From Solanum dulcamara (lineage: Eukaryota; Streptophyta; Magnoliopsida; Solanales; Solanaceae), in contig NC_077248.1 in assembly GCF_947179165.1 (NCBI RefSeq), positions 65,907,232 to 65,971,231 of the forward strand: a stretch of DNA of 64,000 nucleotides, in the 5' to 3' direction. Below the pieces are notes generated by a model. The model searched no databases. It saw only the letters and a program-made list of their open reading frames with translations, and was not told the DNA's origin. Below are positions 49,501 through 60,804 of the stretch, one piece after another. The position numbers and the translations under genes were made by a program. Within the stretch, counting starts at the first letter, position 1. Every line of letters starts with the position of its first letter.

Positions 49501-50279
49501 CCCAGGACTTTGGGTGACCCTACAACCTAGCCCCTTTGGGCTAGCTGTTTTGGCTCAGGTTTTGACCGAGTCAATCCAAAGATACATGGATCAATTCAAT
49601 TATGATATTAGCTAATAACACATATTCATAACTGTTTATACAATTTTATGTACACTATTAGAGTAATCATTTCATCCATAAGTAAGAGATAACTTTATAA
49701 TTAGACAATCATAAATAAACAAAAATAAAAGCAACAATTAGTCGCACATTATGAAGAAATTGGGAAATGAACTTAGTTTTTTCCATCATAGATAGTGCCC
49801 CAAAAATATTATCCACCACATTATAAAGTCAAACCCTATCCCAATAATTATAGGGAAAGTAACAAAAAGTGTAATGGATTTTTATTTTATTTTTTTCCTG
49901 AAGAAGATGGGCTTTTTTTAATATAATAAAATTAGATCACATTCAAAATGATACGTTGCTAACGAACTTTTAGGACAGACATAATTGACTCTATTATTGA
50001 CATCAGTATTCGAATAATGTATAAAAAGTTATAATTATGTTTGATCTATTTATTTCAAATTCTATTCACCATTGTTTGCTTTTCGATTTTTTTCTTTTTG
50101 TGTTTTGATTTGAAGCGATAGCTTTTAGCTAATTTAGTGGATAGATGATCGCATTCCAATTCTCCTAATAGGGATATAAAAAATAAAAAAAACCTAATAG
50201 CCTACTGACTTGCCAGCCACAAAAGAAAAAAAATCATTTTTTATTTCAATTTTTTAAATAATTTATTTCATATATATAC
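46585..50279. other. long AT-rich intergenic stretch
   Basis: The first ~280 bp are the leader and promoter side of the GTE-like gene (minus strand). Beyond that no protein is recognised. A foldback-type MITE candidate spans about 49055-49372 (GGTTGTTTGGTTGCTGG to AATCAAATGACCCC), and a diverged relative of its right half is at about 48540-48770. A short GC-richer piece at 49440-49580 does not match anything I know. Confidence 0.45.
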
Positions 50280-50704
50280 CATTCATCTTCGTGGGGGATT
50301 ATGTGGACCTATGTGGGGTAGGCATTAAGGTTGACCAAAATATATTAATAGCAAATTAACACTTTTTTGGTTTGTTGGATCATTTTCCCTTTAGAAAATA
50401 ATAATTGTTTATTAAAACAAAGTGGATTTCACCTTGTGGAGTCCAGAGAAAAGACAATATCCAGTAATCCCAAAGGCCACAATTAAATTATACGTGTATC
50501 GTGAAGATGTAATTAAGTAAATAGTTTTTTTTATTAATTCAAATATTTTAGATGAAATAACAATTTAATTCAAAATGATATGATGATTAAAAATAAATGT
50601 GTTGGGCTTACAAGAAAGAATCAAGCCAGCCAATTAGAAGACGAAGTGTTGAAAACATAATTAAGTTAATAAAAATATATTTTTACATATTTTTTGTTGT
50701 GGGA

Positions 50705-51145
50705 TTTTCACATATAGCTTCTCAAAAATATCTTAATTATGCTTCATAGCTATAGTTTGCTAATTATAATTCATAGCTATAGTTATAGCAATGTTTGTAT
50801 AATTCTCGGAGCATTTGTATACATTTGTATAATTCGCTATACAATTCACAGCTTTTCTGTAGCGTTTATATATTTCACTATACAATTCATGCACAACGTT
50901 TGTATAATTTGCCATACAATTTTATAGTGTTTATATATTTCATTATACAATTCGATTCGCGCACAACATTTGTATAATCACGCACAACATTTGTATAAAT
51001 CGCGCGTAATATACAAAACTCAAATTGTATTTGTGCACAATATTTGTATAATCGCGCGAATTATAGCAAACTCAAACTGTAATTACAGCTAGATATTTGT
51101 CGCAAGCTATAACTAATTCAAACTATAGCTATATTAGCTAATTAA
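50705..51145. repeat. foldback element with internal short tandem repeats
   Basis: The ends carry complementary blocks (CATAGCTATAGTTTGCTAAT on the left, ATTATAGCAAACTC and AACTATAGCTATATTAGCTA on the right). The interior repeats CACAACATTTGTATAATCGC-like units at least five times. It is absent from the other CLE duplication copy, so it inserted after the duplication or was lost there. Confidence 0.6.
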
Positions 51146-52493
51146 CTAGTATATATTTGTCTATACAATTCAAAATATAGTATCACAAGTTAAAGATATT
51201 TAGTGGTTGAAAATATTATATAATATGCTTATGGAACAAAGATTCTTTCGATTTGAAAATATTATATAGTAGGACACTGCTGACTCATAGAGTTAAACAG
51301 ATTATATAGACATTTGATCATAGATTTTAAATATTTCAATTTAATATTCATGGAGTTAGACTTAACATAAAGTTATATTTAATTATATTTTTATAAAAAA
51401 TATATAAATTATTATTCATATTTAAATATTTTTAAATACAATTTCAGAAGTGAAAAATATATAACAAAACAAGTCAAATAAAGTGAGAAAGAAAGAGTCA
51501 AATAAGATGATGGGGCATCAGGACCATTAATAATAATTATTGAGAAGAAAAAGGGAGGTTTCTGTATGAAAATATAAAAAAGTATATGTGAGTTTCCACT
51601 AAGGAAACTTTGATCAAATTGAACTAAAGGTCCAACGTACATTTCTCCACACTCATTTGCTTACAAATGTTAAAAGAAAAATGGTATATTTTTTGACTGC
51701 TTGATTAAAAATATTTATAATTGTTATTTAATAGTATTATTATCTGATGGATAGGTGGGGATGGCGAGGGGGAGGGGATATTTTATCTTAAAACAAAAGA
51801 AATGTCAATTTTAAAGAAATTAATTTTTTCTAAATAATAATTCGATATATACCAAATAAATAAGTAATTGGTTGAAAAAAAATTAGAGGAGTTAAGCTAT
51901 ATAAGAAGACTCATTTGACCTTTCAGACTTATGTAGTTCCATTGTCAAGATAGCCAACATTATTTGACATGTTATTATATTATTTACTATTTAATACAGA
52001 TTATCAATCGATATTACTTAAATAGATTTATCTGTAATTATCTTTTAAATAACATGATAACATAAATTGCAACTCAATTTCAAATTTCAGAAAAAATAAT
52101 ATTAACTAGGTGACCCGCGTGGGGTCAAATGACTCTAACACAAATTTCTTCCCATTTTTGAAAGAGTAATATTATAGCAAATAACCTATGAAATGAATTG
52201 AAATACGCACAAACAAATTCAGATACTATAATTATATTTAAAAAAGGAGAATAATGATGTGAATAATACTTAAGAGTATATTAATGCATAAATCTGAAAC
52301 TATTTTTAATGTAAATGTAATATAATCACAAATCTTGCAGAGATGCATTGGTTCATCATATATTTATATGAATAAAATGACTTGGACCACTTCAAAAAAC
52401 TCAATAGGCGGCACAAAAGTATGTAAAACAAACAAACGAACAAACAAATTTGCATGAATATTCACTTGTTTCTTTTGTTATTTAGCTCTTTTT

Positions 52494-52523
52494 GGGGGGG
52501 TTGGGGGGGGGGGGGTGCGTGGG
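52494..52523 (+). other. G-rich run with quadruplex potential
   Basis: Seven G, TT, thirteen G, then TGCGTGGG. Four G-tracts of three or more with short loops fit the usual quadruplex pattern. It lies about 800 bp upstream of CLE gene 1. The exact run lengths may be affected by sequencing. Confidence 0.5.
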
Positions 52524-53220
52524 AATCAAATTGCTTATGGAAATAATAAAAAAAAATGGATTGAGTTGTTATTTAGGTGTGTGTAGTACGAAGGAAAATA
52601 TTTTCGGAAAAAAAGTGATTTTTATACTTATTTTTTCGTTTAAGTGAAAAATATTATACTAAAAGTATTAATATATAATCTAGATACACACTATGGGAGG
52701 TGACGCGGTAGAGGATAGTGATGGTGGGGTAAAAATAAAGTGTACATAATCAATGTGGAATGTCATTGTTCCTCAGACCGAATGGAGATTAGCCCTTGAG
52801 TGCAAGACCCATATGTCAAGCAGAACAAATTGATGGACTTACTAATTTGTTGCCTGATTCAAGAAGTTAAGACTGATGGTTCAATGATCGAAAAACGCTT
52901 GGTTCCTCCCTCATTGTACCGTCGGAACTTATTTTCTCTATTTTCACTAGGAAAGTCATTTTCTTTATTTTGAAGGAACTTATTTTTCAAAGAAAATGTT
53001 TTCTAAAATTTTTGACTAACTAAACATGAAGAAATTGAAAAATATTTCATACCGAATAACACACCTTAAATGGAAGTAATTAATAAACTAAGTAGAGTTG
53101 TTTTTTCAACTTAAACTTGATTACCTAATTAAGTGGTATTCTTCACGCCGCATATATACTTGTGCTACTTGATGACCCTCCTTAATTAATTATATTAAAA
53201 TTTTAGTATGATAATGGTCT

Positions 53221-53227
53221 TTATAAA
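53221..53227 (+). promoter_or_regulatory. TATA box of CLE gene 1
   Basis: TTATAAA lies about 96 bp before the ATG. The surrounding ATAATGGTCTTTATAAACTC matches ATAATGGCCTATATAAACCC at 57383-57402 in front of CLE gene 2 at the same relative place. Confidence 0.6.
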
Positions 53228-53322
53228 CTCAAACATTGTTTACAATCTCATTCAATTAATTACCTTATTAGAGCTCTTAACAAAACATTAATTTTCTCCT
53301 ATAATCCCATCTCCAAGAATCA

Positions 53323-53538
53323 ATGGCTAGTTTAATTAGGTTTTGGTTATGCTTCATTCTTATCTTGATTTCATGTCCTCACTTCGAAAGTCGTCCGCTC
53401 AAGCCATTTTCACCGGAGGGAAAGGAGACGACGATGATGAAAAGTGCCCGAGAAATTATAAGGGAGAGATTGAGACATGCAATCAAGTATGATGTGGAAC
53501 GACTAAGTCCTCGAGGACCTAACCCTAAACATCACTAG
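53323..53538 (+). CDS. CLE signalling peptide precursor 1
   Basis: Single-exon 71-aa prepropeptide. It has a hydrophobic signal peptide (about residues 5-20, then SCPHFESR) for secretion, a variable charged middle (MMKSAREIIRERLRHAIKYD) and a C-terminal 12-residue CLE motif, RLSPRGPNPKHH (60-71), that ends at the stop codon. CLE peptides are cut out, modified and sensed by CLV1/BAM-type receptor kinases to control meristem, vascular or root responses. The motif belongs to the RLSPGGPDPxHH class (Arabidopsis CLE1-7 type). Two substitutions are notable: Arg for Gly at motif position 5, and Asn for Asp at position 8. A tandem paralogue with a standard motif is at 57490. The start is the only ATG before the signal peptide. 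Confidence 0.92.
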   Translation: MASLIRFWLCFILILISCPHFESRPLKPFSPEGKETTMMKSAREIIRERLRHAIKYDVERLSPRGPNPKHH

Positions 53539-53551
53539 GGTGGATTTATAA

Positions 53552-53656
53552 ACTTTACTAGCAAAGGAGGTAGAGACGAATGTAAGATTGAGACATGCAA
53601 TTAAGTATGACGTGAACCGATTAAGTCCTAAAGGGCCTAACCCTAAACATCACTAG
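53552..53656 (+). pseudogene. CLE-domain-only remnant behind CLE gene 1
   Basis: A 118-bp unit from the end of CLE gene 1 is duplicated directly downstream (copy starts 53467 and 53585). The duplicate encodes RLRHAIKYDVNRLSPKGPNP then KHH and a stop at 53654-53656. The frame is open only from 53552, has no ATG and no signal peptide, and differs from the frame of gene 1, so read-through would not reach it. A further decayed start of a third unit follows near 53690-53710 (GATGAATGTAAGATT). Confidence 0.88.
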
Positions 53657-53719
53657 GGTCTTTTATAAGATCTTTAATCACAAGGGATCGAGGCAAAGAT
53701 GAATGTAAGATTATAGAGT

Positions 53720-54579
53720 TCATCAATTTATATAAATGCAATTTTATTATAATTTCGTCTTTAATTTATTTTATATATACATATATTATAATTTTAGAAT
53801 TTTGAATATATAATTTTTAAAAGTAATAAAGTAGGAATCTTTTTCAGGTAAGATTTTGTCCACACATAATCAATAATTCTAGTCTCACGCCATTACTTCA
53901 CCATCTACATACTTATTTCGTCAAATTATTGACTTTAGTATCAATTGATTGGCTAAAATAATTCAAAAATTAATATTCTTAAAATGATGTATGTTAATTA
54001 GTTTGTATCAATTCGCATAGTTTTTCCAAAATAACTCACATCACTAAGACCATTCAACCCCTTACAACAAACTTTTGTCTCTCCCTATTTTTTACGTAAG
54101 ACTTTGTTTCTACGCACCCAACAATTATTTCATGTTGATAGATGTATATAAACTAATCCATTCGTTCTAAATTAGTTTTCTTGTTTCTCTTCTTCTTGAT
54201 AGTCAATCTGATTAGTTCTTCAAAATTAAATTGGATTCAATCAACACAATCTTTCAGATTTTAAATTATATATTAAAAAAGTACTATTACAAGTTATAAT
54301 TTTTTTATGACAATATAATTAAAAATATACATATTTTTAAAAAGTCAAAATTAATATAATTTGAGTTTTGAAAAACAAAACATGATGTCATCAAAAAATG
54401 TGGTGCAACGGATAGGGTTTCTCCTCCCTTAATCAAAAGTCTCGGGCTCGAGTTTTAACTATGAATTTTTTTTTGATAAAGAACGCTTTCCTCCGAATGA
54501 AATTCTATAAACACAAATTTAAATTAATCTGACTTCAATGTAAATATGAAACGCGACCAGAAATGTGAGAATATTTATT
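53720..54579. other. AT-rich spacer between the two CLE duplication copies
   Basis: No gene is seen. Sequence is mostly A/T with no recognised element. It separates the end of CLE gene 1 from the start of the second duplicated segment. Confidence 0.4.
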
Positions 54580-54756
54580 TGTTCATCACTGATTAATATG
54601 GGGATGTGTGGCCTGAAAATTGGTGTGCGCACTAAGATTGACCAAAACTATATTGTATACCAAATTAAAAAAAAAATTGGTTGGTTGAATCATTTTCCCT
54701 TTTATAGTATGATCTTGACCAGATTTAGCTTCAGATTATTTTACTGACACTATGAT

Positions 54757-55429
54757 TAGGTCGGGTGTTCACAGTTTGGGTAAAAATCAATCCAAATCGA
54801 AAAATTAAATTAAATAGATAAAATAAATTGATTTTTTATTTGGTTTGATTTTATATTTTTAAAAACCAATAATATTTGGTTAGATTTTGTCTTTATTCAA
54901 AAAAATCGAAGAAATAATCAAATCGAACCGATAAATTATATATATATTTTTTTATAATTATATATACATAATATATTGTTTTTTATGAACACTTTTTTTA
55001 TGCAAAAAATACAGCACAATAATTTCAAAATAGTAAGGTATGATACATCTTTTATTTGTATAATCATATCATTAGCTTATGCATTATCCAGTAAATTTAT
55101 GTTGTTTAGTACAATGGATTAGCTAACAATATAAGCAAGAAGTTAAACATAATTAAAATTCTAGTATAAGAGTTATAAGATCCAAAATGACACAAAAATA
55201 ATTTTTTTGAATGAATTATTGTCTTTTCTTCTCTTTCGAATGAATTGTTTCTTTTATTTTTGTGTATAGTTAATAACAGAATAACCGAACCAAACTAAGC
55301 CGAAATCGATAACAACCAAACCGATGGTATATTTTAATTGATTTGGTTTGATTTTAATAATTTTAAAATCGATTAAATTGATTTAATTTTAATCAATAAC
55401 GGACCCAAATCGACCCGTGAACATCCATA
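54757..55429. mobile_element. 673-bp hAT-like MITE, relative of 3129-4082
   Basis: Ends TAGGTCGGGTGTTCAC and GTGAACATCCATA form the inverted termini. Flanks ACTATGAT (54749-54756) and ACTGTGAT (55430-55437) are an 8-bp duplication with one mismatch. The inner arms have the same AACCGA/GGTTTGATT-rich foldback as the element in the galactosyltransferase intron. No coding capacity. Confidence 0.8.
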
Positions 55430-56765
55430 ACTGTGATATTTGCAAGGTACATTTTCACGTGAAACTAAAAAAATTATTTTTATACATTTTTACATGAAAT
55501 TTGGGTGAATAATTATTTTAAAATTAATAATTTATTCTTCAAAAATTCTATGATCAAAATAAATGGATGAGTGGGATGGGGGTGGGGAGGGGGAGGAGGG
55601 GAGTCATGACCCTTTGGTAGACCAATGTTGGCACAACGCATTTGAATCCAATCAATTTTTGGATTAGTTGACTCATGATTCATTTATTGTTTTCACGTTT
55701 TAATAATTTGATTCACAACAACATAAGCCAAATGTTTGTTTGGATTATTATTTAATTTTTATTTTATTCCTATTAGTAAATTCATCATATATAGCATAAT
55801 GAAAATTTTTATTATTTTATGCGACGATTGATTTGATGTGATCGTACCCTTCTTTTTTTCATTTTCAAATTCCAAGCCTAGATATATAAAGGAGGGTAGT
55901 CGAAGATTAATCGAAAATAGATTTTCTATCCATAAAAATAAAAATAATTATTACGCAAGAATCCTACTTATGAAATTACATCAAGTTTTTTATTGTATAT
56001 TATTAAAAAAAAATGTGTCAATCCTAAAGGAATCTAGACTTAGCTAAGCTTAATTCAACAAACTACATATATAATTGGTGAAGAAAAAGAGCTAAGATAG
56101 GAACAGTGACCTTTCAGAACCTCAATGGAGAAAGGTACACACACATATAATACTGCCAATATATATATTATGTATAGTGGCTAAGCCACATCCCATAAAG
56201 AAAATTTAATTGAATATCTTTCATCGCAATATTACACTTTTTGAATTATAAATTCCGCTCTCATCTCTTAATTTGAGCTCTACTCGAATATAATCGATCG
56301 CTCAAATTCGTAATTTTGTTTAGCTTTTAGCATTATGAAAAGTCGAAATAATAACCTTTCATTATCTAATTTTTTTCGAAGGAGGGGTTCTACAGACTTC
56401 TTTTCTGAAGATCAAGTCATAGTTTTTTTATGATTCCTTAAAGAAGTTGAAGGAGTTAGGAGAATAGAGAGCCACTAGGCAAATAAAATAAAATAATGTA
56501 TTTTTTTTAATTGTCTTGTAAGAATTTTTGTTTGTGCTATTGCTTAGGTATATTGTCCTTTGGCAATGAAGTATGATTATATCATCACAAATCTAGATAT
56601 GCATTGGTTCATGTGTGATAATGACCATCGACTAAAAACCAAAAAAATAAAAAAAGGTGCATCAAATATATATCCACTTAGGAAGATTGAATATTCAGTT
56701 GATTCTTTTTATTTTTTTGGAGTCAAATGGCCAAAAAGAATTAATTAAAAAGAAAACCAATAATA

Positions 56766-56882
56766 ACATATCAGTGTAATCTCATAAGTAAAATTTGAGA
56801 AGGGTAGAATATACGTAGACCTTACCAGCTACCTCTATATTTGCGGAGTAGATTGAAAAGTTGCTTCTGATAACTCTCGACT
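56766..56882 (-). mobile_element. TS-type SINE remnant
   Basis: On the minus strand the order is CTCGAGAGTTATCAGAAGC, the GGTAAGGTCTACGTATATTC region, then a degenerate CTTATGAGATTACACTG and ATGTTATT tail. These are the landmarks of the TS family. Confidence 0.6.
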
Positions 56883-57391
56883 CAAAAGAAATATAACCGA
56901 CGTTCGATGCAGAAAAGTGAGGAAAAAAAGAGATAACAAAATAGCAATGTACAAAACAAGTGTGGCAACAAATTAAATATTAATACATGTTCATTAGAAA
57001 ACTAGAAACTATGCTATATCTAAATCATACTATCTACTCTCTCAGTTTCAAAATACCTGTCACGATTTCTTTTTTTTGTAAGCCAAGCTATATGAATTTT
57101 GATCAGCATTTTAAGATATATATTATTATATTGAATATCTAAATTTTAATTTTAAAATATCTAATCAATCTAATCTAATCTAATCTAGTTTTGAAAATTA
57201 ATCAAATTAATTCTGATCATACAAAACGTGACAAGTAAAACGGAACGGAAGGGGTAGGTGAATTATAATTTTGTATCTTGAAGTGTTGATGACCTAATTA
57301 AGTTTCATCTTCGCCGCATACTTATGTTAATTGATGCCCCTCCTTACTTAAATATAATACATGAAATTAATTAGGATATATCATAATGGCC

Positions 57392-57399
57392 TATATAAA
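57392..57399 (+). promoter_or_regulatory. TATA box of CLE gene 2
   Basis: TATATAAA lies about 98 bp before the ATG, in a block shared with CLE gene 1 (see 53221). Further upstream, GACCTAATTAAGT and CGCCGCATA also match the region before gene 1 (about 53120-53155). The promoter was therefore duplicated with the gene. Confidence 0.65.
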
Positions 57400-57489
57400 C
57401 CCCATACATTCCAATAGAGACCTATAATACACTTCACGCAAATTACCTACAAGGTTTTCTTACAAATTAAAATAGCCCCATCTTCAAAA

Positions 57490-57708
57490 ATGGCTAATTT
57501 TAGGTTTTTGTTATGCTTGATTCTTATTATCTTCCTTTCATGTCCTCCCTCCGAAAGTCGTCTGCTCGGGCCACCTTCGGAGAGGAGAAGGGAGATGATA
57601 ACGATGATGGAAACCGCTCGAGAAATTATTAACGATAGATTAAGACATGCAATCAAGTACAACGTGAAACGGTTAAGTCCCGGAGGACCTGATCCCAAAC
57701 ATCATTAG
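57490..57708 (+). CDS. CLE signalling peptide precursor 2
   Basis: Single-exon 72-aa prepropeptide, tandem paralogue of the gene at 53323. The signal peptide covers about residues 4-19 (FRFLLCLILIIFLSCP), followed by SESR. The variable region (METAREIINDRLRHAIKYNV) is clearly related to that of gene 1, and the C-terminal motif is RLSPGGPDPKHH with the stop directly after. This motif keeps all the usual CLE positions (Pro4, Gly5, Gly6, Pro7, Asp8, His11, His12), so it should give an active A-type peptide. The promoter region is also conserved with gene 1. Nothing is broken. Confidence 0.94.
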   Translation: MANFRFLLCLILIIFLSCPPSESRLLGPPSERRREMITMMETAREIINDRLRHAIKYNVKRLSPGGPDPKHH

Positions 57709-57787
57709 GGTACGTAATTTTGTAATTTTCAAAGAAAGGAGGACAAAGGAGAATATGAGACTAAAGAGACCATCATGAGCGTATAGA

Positions 57788-58048
57788 GAACTCTCTGTTT
57801 CATTTTACGTGACATTTTTTTTTCCAGTGTGTTCTTGAGAAGAATGACGATTTTATGTATTTGGTACTTGATTAATGTTAAACTTTTCATTTTCTCTTCA
57901 ATGTCACACTTTTACAACCATTGAAATATTCTGACATGTTTAAGATCATAAAATTTACGTATATTAAAGTATATGTGTTAAAATTCTCTTTTCCTTTCTT
58001 AAACTCTCCGTCCAATAAATACTATCACATAAAATGAAACAGAACAGG
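57788..58048. mobile_element. Stowaway-like MITE
   Basis: Left end CTCTCTGTTTCATTTTACGT and right end with ATCACATAAAATGAAACAGA are complementary, in the style of the common CTCCCTCCGTTTCA family. Coordinates are approximate because the arms have drifted. Confidence 0.55.
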
Positions 58049-59126
58049 CAATTCATTAAAAGCGGAACTATCAAGCAAGATTGATGAGGAAAGCGAGGGT
58101 TTAGAGTATAGGCAGATAGAGAGTAGAACTAACGGGTTCGACTTAACGTATGATAATGTTAGAAGTGCAACGGATCCGTAATAAGAATTTAAATGCTGAA
58201 TTTACTAAAGCGTAAATTTTGAATCCATCTCTGATCCGATGCGATGCGACCTCCAGCCCTCGTAAAGCTTTGTAATTTGAAATTTTAAATGACCAAGTTG
58301 TTGTACGATCCCTTCCCTTTTAATTCTTATAGTAATCGTGATAGTTGTTTTTTAATGTGATTGAGTTGTAACTTTTTGCTTTATGGATTATAATTCTTTA
58401 AAGTACAAAAAGAGAAGTCTATTCATATTTTTATAAATGTTGACGCAAATGTCCTTTCAATATGCCAATGTGCTATATGATGTATATAAATAATATAGAT
58501 TCCATTATGTTAAAATAAATTGTTTGAAGTATGTTGATGGACAATACACAAGGTATAGTGAATAAGCTAATAGATTTGGTTTAATACTTTATATATACTT
58601 TATATATATAAAGAAATTGTCTAGCTATATAGTGTAATTTTTCGATGAAGAGTTGTTAATTGACACCCTCAAGTACATGTGGTTCCGCCACTACTTCGAA
58701 TAACAAAGGAGCATATTTGATTATTTATTTTTTGTTACTCTCTTTGTCATAATATATATGACATCATTTAACTTGACACAAAATTTTTAAGAAAAAGCAA
58801 TTTTTTTGAAGTTTGTGGTCTAAACTGTTTTACTAAGGATAAAAAATAATTAAAACTTAATTATTTTTAATTATAAAAAAATAATATTCTTTCTCGGACA
58901 AGACTATAAAAAGAGTGTGTCAGCTGAAAATGGTCTTCAATTTTAGTTTACTTTTTTTGCTCATTTTTTCCCTTTTATGTTTGTTGTGGTGCTTTGCATG
59001 CATGCAATAAAAAGGGACCCACATTTTTGTCCAAAATGTTTGTTTTTTTTTACAAAATATTCTCCTTTCTTGATTATATTTTTCTTTCCCATTTCTACAA
59101 ATCATTCACATTAAAGTTACAATCTT
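58049..59126. other. intergenic stretch with MITE ends
   Basis: Holds a right-hand MITE end at about 58621-58694 (CCCTCAAGTACATGTGGTTCCGCCACT region, related to 43411-43597). Its likely left end is near 58165 (CAACGGATCCGTAAT). A partial Stowaway-type piece lies at 58738-58860. No gene is recognised. Confidence 0.45.
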
Positions 59127-60257
59127 TTTTTCTGATTAATGGGGAGTATTCACTGTTCCCATATAAATAGCCAATCTTTGACTCTATCACAAGCAAGATT
59201 TCATGAAAACAATTCATTAAAATTCAATTCCCCTTGATTTTCTGTTCATATACCTTTTTATAATAGCCATATATCATTTATAATAATATTTCATTGGAAT
59301 CGATTTTTAATTTTATGTTTTATTATATATTCTTTGTAACAATAATTTGCTATATAACAATCAAAAAATTATTTAGACAAAGGATATTGTTGTACACCAA
59401 TCACTATAACAATCAAATTTCTTTAAGAATCAACTTTTAATATTATGTTATTATATTATTATGTTTTCTATAATAACATTTCATTATATCAAATAAAAAA
59501 TATCCGAACAAAAGAAATTCTTGGTGAGAAATTTTATGAGGAATGTTCATTGTTCCCTTATAAATAGACAATCTTGACTTCCTGACTTGCAAGATTCATG
59601 TAATCAATTGATTCAAATTCAAAAAAAAATTCCTAAACCTTAGATTTTCTATAATTCCTCTTAAATTTTCCATTTGGGTTTTTTCAAAAAAAAACTCAGA
59701 TTTTTCTGTATCTTAATAGAATAGTCTCAGTGGTAGATGGATTTTATTTCCATATATGGTCTTTAACACCTTTTCATTATAATCATTCTCTATAATAATA
59801 TTTTATTATATATAAAAATTAAATTCTTTTTTTGAATCGATTTTTAATATATATTCTCTGTGACAATATTTAGCTATAACAATTAAAAAGTATCTCGACA
59901 AATAAACTGCTTGTTATAGAAAGGTCGCTATAATGGTCAAATTTTTCTTGCCATCAGCTTTTGATTTTATGTTACATTATATATTTTTTATAATAACATT
60001 TTGTTATAGCAATTAAAAAAATTATTCAATGTTCATTGTTTCCTTATAATTACATATCCAATCTTGACTTCATGACTTGCAAGATTTCATGTAATCAATT
60101 GATTGAAATTCAATAATTATTATTTCCCCCCTAAAACCATAGATTTTCTCTAATTTCTCTAATTTTTCTGTATCTTTGGAGAATGATAGTCTATGTGCTG
60201 TATGGATTTTCTTTCCATATATAGATATCCTTTTTGGCTTTTGCTTTAAAGAATCAT

Positions 60258-60485
60258 ATTATATTCGTTTCAATTTATTTGTCTGATTTTAACTTGATAC
60301 AAAATTTATGATAATAAAAAGACTTTTGAATTTTACGGTCTTGAGTTAAAGATACATACGTAGAATATACTAAAATGTCATTTAATTTTATTGTCTTAAA
60401 TATATCACGTGAAAAACTGATATCAAACACTTAACATTTTTGTCACAAAGCTATTAAAACAAATAAATTAAAACGGAAGTATTAT
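60258..60485. mobile_element. Stowaway-like MITE between leader copies 3 and 4
   Basis: Left end TATTCGTTTCAATTTATTTG and right end CAAATAAATTAAAACGGAAG form a clear terminal inverted repeat with TA at both flanks, the Stowaway target. Internal blocks (TTTTGAATTTTACGGTCTTG) match the common Solanaceae family. Confidence 0.75.
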
Positions 60486-60503
60486 AAATTTCTCATTATT
60501 TGA

Positions 60504-60560
60504 AGGTCAAGAACTTAAAATGGCTAATATTAGAGCTTTCAATAAAAAGATGAATCTTTT
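60504..60560 (+). pseudogene. decoy copy of the TIE/SPEAR start region
   Basis: TCAAGAACTTAAAATGGCTA at 60507-60526 duplicates TCAAGAACCTAAAATGGCTA at 60792-60811, including the start codon. The copy begins MANIRAFNKKMN and then runs into leader repeat 4, so it is not a functional exon. If transcribed it would act as an upstream open frame of about 82 codons that stops at 60766-60768, before the true ATG. Confidence 0.75.
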
Positions 60561-60804
60561 AAATATATCCAATCTTGACTTCATGACCTGCAAGATTTTT
60601 TCTAATCAATTGATTGAAATTCAATTTTTTTCCCCTAAAACCTTAAATTTTCCATTTGGGGATTTACCAAAAAAAACTCAGATTTTTTGTATCTTTGAAA
60701 AAATTATAGTCTTTTGTGCTGTATGGATTTTCTTTCCATATATAGATACCCTTTTAGCTTTAGTATAAATTTTGCTCAACATTTGATTGTCTCAAGAACC
60801 TAAA

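Larger units (their letters stand above)
50280..53705 (+). repeat. segmental duplication carrying CLE gene 1
   Basis: Collinear with 54580-57760. Paired landmarks, about 4.2 kb apart, are: GACCAAAATATATT/GACCAAAACTATATTG and TCATTTTCCCTTT (50330-50395 and 54637-54702); GGTGGGGATGGCGAGGGGGA and GGGTGGGGAGGGGGAGG (about 51755 and 55580); GACCTTTCAGA (about 51915 and 56110); ATGCATTGGTTCAT (52344 and 56600); and the CLE promoters and genes. Each copy has its own later insertions. Confidence 0.8.
54580..57760 (+). repeat. segmental duplication carrying CLE gene 2
   Basis: Second copy of the ~4.2-kb segment described at 50280-53705. It carries a hAT-like MITE (54757-55429) and a TS SINE remnant (56766-56882), neither of which I find at the matching positions of the first copy. 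Confidence 0.8.
59127..60770 (+). repeat. four tandem copies of the TIE/SPEAR gene leader and promoter
   Basis: Copies begin near 59127, 59526, 60028 and 60548. Each has CCAATCTTGACTTCATGAC, TTGCAAGATTTCATGTAATC and AATTGATTGAAATTC, and the last three also have CCTAAAACCTTAGATTTTC-like and TGGATTTTCTTTCCATATAT blocks. Copies 1 and 2 carry the TATA-like TATAAATAG (about 59163 and 59560); copies 3 and 4 have lost it. AT-rich spacers with TAACAATCAAA-type repeats and a MITE (60258-60485) separate them. Which copy drives the gene cannot be told. Confidence 0.82.
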
